Source: an uncultured Actinomycetes bacterium (GTDB lineage: Bacteria; Actinomycetota; Acidimicrobiia; Acidimicrobiales; RAAP-2). Taken from it: DNA of 7,175 bases. The position numbers were made by a program, and so were the translations under genes. Under the pieces are notes generated by a model. The model was not told the DNA's origin. It saw only the letters and a list, made by a program, of their open reading frames with translations, and ran no database searches. The stretch covers positions 1 to 7,175 of the forward strand of contig CAINVQ010000119.1 of the NCBI GenBank assembly GCA_903854175.1, written 5' to 3'. Below are positions 5,823 through 7,175 of the stretch, piece after piece (position 1 is the stretch's first letter; each line of letters begins with the position of its first letter).

Positions 5823-7175
5823 GGTGGTGCTGACCAGCAGTTTTAGGAATAAAGAAGGCTGCTACAAAGCCAAGCAAAGTGATTATGGCTGAAATCTCAT
5901 AGGCACGCTGGTACCCAGCAGTGAGAGCAAACACGGTCGTGTGGTTAGAAAGCATCAGTGAAGCGGTGCGACTTGCGGCGAGGGTGCCAACAATTGCTAG
6001 TGAAAGAGACCCACCAATTTGTCGAGACGTATTAAGAATTCCTGACGCCAGCCCCGCGTCAGCGCGATCAACCTGTGCGGTTGCTGCAGTTGCAAGTGGC
6101 GAGAAGAGAAGTCCAATTCCGAACGTGCAAAGTACAGAGGGAACAATTACGCCAGGGAAGTAGTGACTTGTTGTTGTTATGTGACTCAACCACCAGAATC
6201 CGAGCGTTGAAACAATTGCTCCAGCAAAGACAACTGGTCGAACGCCGAGCTTATGAATACTGCGTGAGCTGATCTGTGCACCAATGATGATGCCAACAGC
6301 CATTGGCAAGAAACTAAATCCAGTTTTCACTGCGTCGTAACCGAGCACTGCTTGGAAATAAAAGGTTAGGAAGTACCAGAATCCGAAGAACACTCCACCA
6401 ATGAGGAACATCACAATGTTTGCAACTGAGAGCGAACGCGATTTAAAGATGCGAAATGGAACAAGTGGGTTGGTCGCTGCCTTTGCTTCCCACACCAAGA
6501 ACGCAATGAGTGCGAGTCCACCAATGATGAACCACTGAATGGTTGCTTTTGCGCCCCAACCAATCTCTGTTGAGCTAACAATCGCGTAGATGACACTGGC
6601 GAGTCCACCAGTAATAAGTACTGAACCAGTGACGTCGAGCTTGTCCTTGTCGTCAGCTTTTCGCATTTCTTGTAGGAACTTCATTGCGAGGAATGCTGCG
6701 CCAAGTCCAATTGGAATGTTGATGAAAAAGATCCATCGCCAGTCTGCGTACCCTGTGAGTAGACCACCAATGATTGTTCCAAATGCGCCACCCGCACCCG
6801 CAACCGCACTCCATGCGCCAATTGCTTTTGGCATACGTGGGCCTTGGAACGTGGTGACAATAATTGTCAGTGTCGCTGGAGAAAGAATTGCGGCGCCAAC
6901 TCCTTGCAATGCACGTAGAGCAATCATCTGTGTTGCATTATGTGCGAACCCAGCTCCCAGGCTTGCAATCACGAAGACAAACAGTCCACTCAAGTAGACC
7001 CGGCGGCGACCAAAGAGGTCAGCGGCGCGCCCACCAAGCAAGAGGAAACCGGCGTACGTTAGAACGTAGGCATTGATTACCCACTGCGCATTTGAAAGAG
7101 TGAAGTGCAGCGACTGCTGCATTGTGGGAAGAGCAACGTTGACAATAGATACGTCAAGTACCACCATGAACTGGG
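5818..7175 (-). CDS. MFS transporter of the DHA2 (14-helix, EmrB/QacA-like) family, N-terminus cut by window edge
   Basis: Proton-driven membrane exporter of the drug:H+ antiporter-2 type; the substrate cannot be told from the sequence. The reading frame stays open to the window edge. The ATG at 7167 is almost surely internal, because it is preceded in frame by Gln-Phe, giving the family motif QFMVVLDVSIVNVALP in helix 1, so the true start lies outside the window. About 452 residues are seen and about fourteen hydrophobic segments can be placed. Motif A GGRAADLFGRRR lies in the loop after helix 2, RALQGVGAA (motif B) in helix 4, a glycine-rich motif C-like stretch in helix 5, and the DHA2 signature WRWIFFINIPIG at helix 6. 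NTSRQIGGSLSLAI marks helix 13. It ends in GQHHQ. It runs in the same direction as the nucleoside operon but is separated by 180 bp with a terminator-like stem, so a functional link is not implied. Confidence 0.92.
   Translation of the reverse strand, partial: QFMVVLDVSIVNVALPTMQQSLHFTLSNAQWVINAYVLTYAGFLLLGGRAADLFGRRRVYLSGLFVFVIASLGAGFAHNATQMIALRALQGVGAAILSPATLTIIVTTFQGPRMPKAIGAWSAVAGAGGAFGTIIGGLLTGYADWRWIFFINIPIGLGAAFLAMKFLQEMRKADDKDKLDVTGSVLITGGLASVIYAIVSSTEIGWGAKATIQWFIIGGLALIAFLVWEAKAATNPLVPFRIFKSRSLSVANIVMFLIGGVFFGFWYFLTFYFQAVLGYDAVKTGFSFLPMAVGIIIGAQISSRSIHKLGVRPVVFAGAIVSTLGFWWLSHITTTSHYFPGVIVPSVLCTFGIGLLFSPLATAATAQVDRADAGLASGILNTSRQIGGSLSLAIVGTLAASRTASLMLSNHTTVFALTAGYQRAYEISAIITLLGFVAAFFIPKTAGQHHQ

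Noticed and set aside
6590..6997. 135-codon open frame on the + strand, opposite the MFS gene
   Set aside because: Antisense shadow of conserved transmembrane helices 3-7 of the exporter; no motif or start signal of its own.

Overview
The window reads as an ordinary stretch of actinobacterial chromosome of moderate GC (mid 40s to about 50 percent by eye). Every recognisable gene is on the minus strand, so the text runs from high to low coordinates. The protein styles point to Actinobacteria: BMP family binding protein with an alanine-rich secretion signal, a CAEC-type cytidine deaminase, and a long permease ending in the PAADGQPY tail. The modest GC would suit an aquatic, streamlined lineage rather than a soil streptomycete. 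That placement is an inference.

Layout in order of transcription: (1) 7175-5818, a 14-helix DHA2-type MFS exporter, cut by the window edge at its N-terminus. (2) 5817-5637, a 180-bp spacer with an AT-rich hairpin at the MFS stop, a sigma-70-like promoter candidate, two weak inverted repeats and a strong Shine-Dalgarno. (3) 5636-4548, a BMP/PnrA-type nucleoside-binding protein. (4) 4547-4487, a short spacer dominated by a perfect 16-bp stem hairpin. (5) 4486-2966, a double-domain sugar/nucleoside-type ABC ATPase. (6) 2973-1729 and (7) 1738-428, two BPD_transp_2 permeases, with overlapping gene ends. (8) 378-1, cytidine deaminase, missing only its last residues at the window edge.

Genes 3-8 form a coherent nucleoside salvage unit. 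The binding protein captures a nucleoside outside the membrane, the two permeases form the channel, and the ATPase powers uptake. Cytidine deaminase then turns imported cytidine or deoxycytidine into the uridine form plus ammonia. The architecture matches the known YufNOPQ/NupABC and PnrABCDE type. I see no undescribed system. The most unusual points are the perfect hairpin ending eight bases before an ATPase start that has no Shine-Dalgarno, and a binding protein that has a secretion signal but no lipobox, with two cysteines placed to form a disulfide instead. No stretch over 300 bases lacks a gene. I found no tRNA, rRNA, CRISPR, IS element or attachment site.
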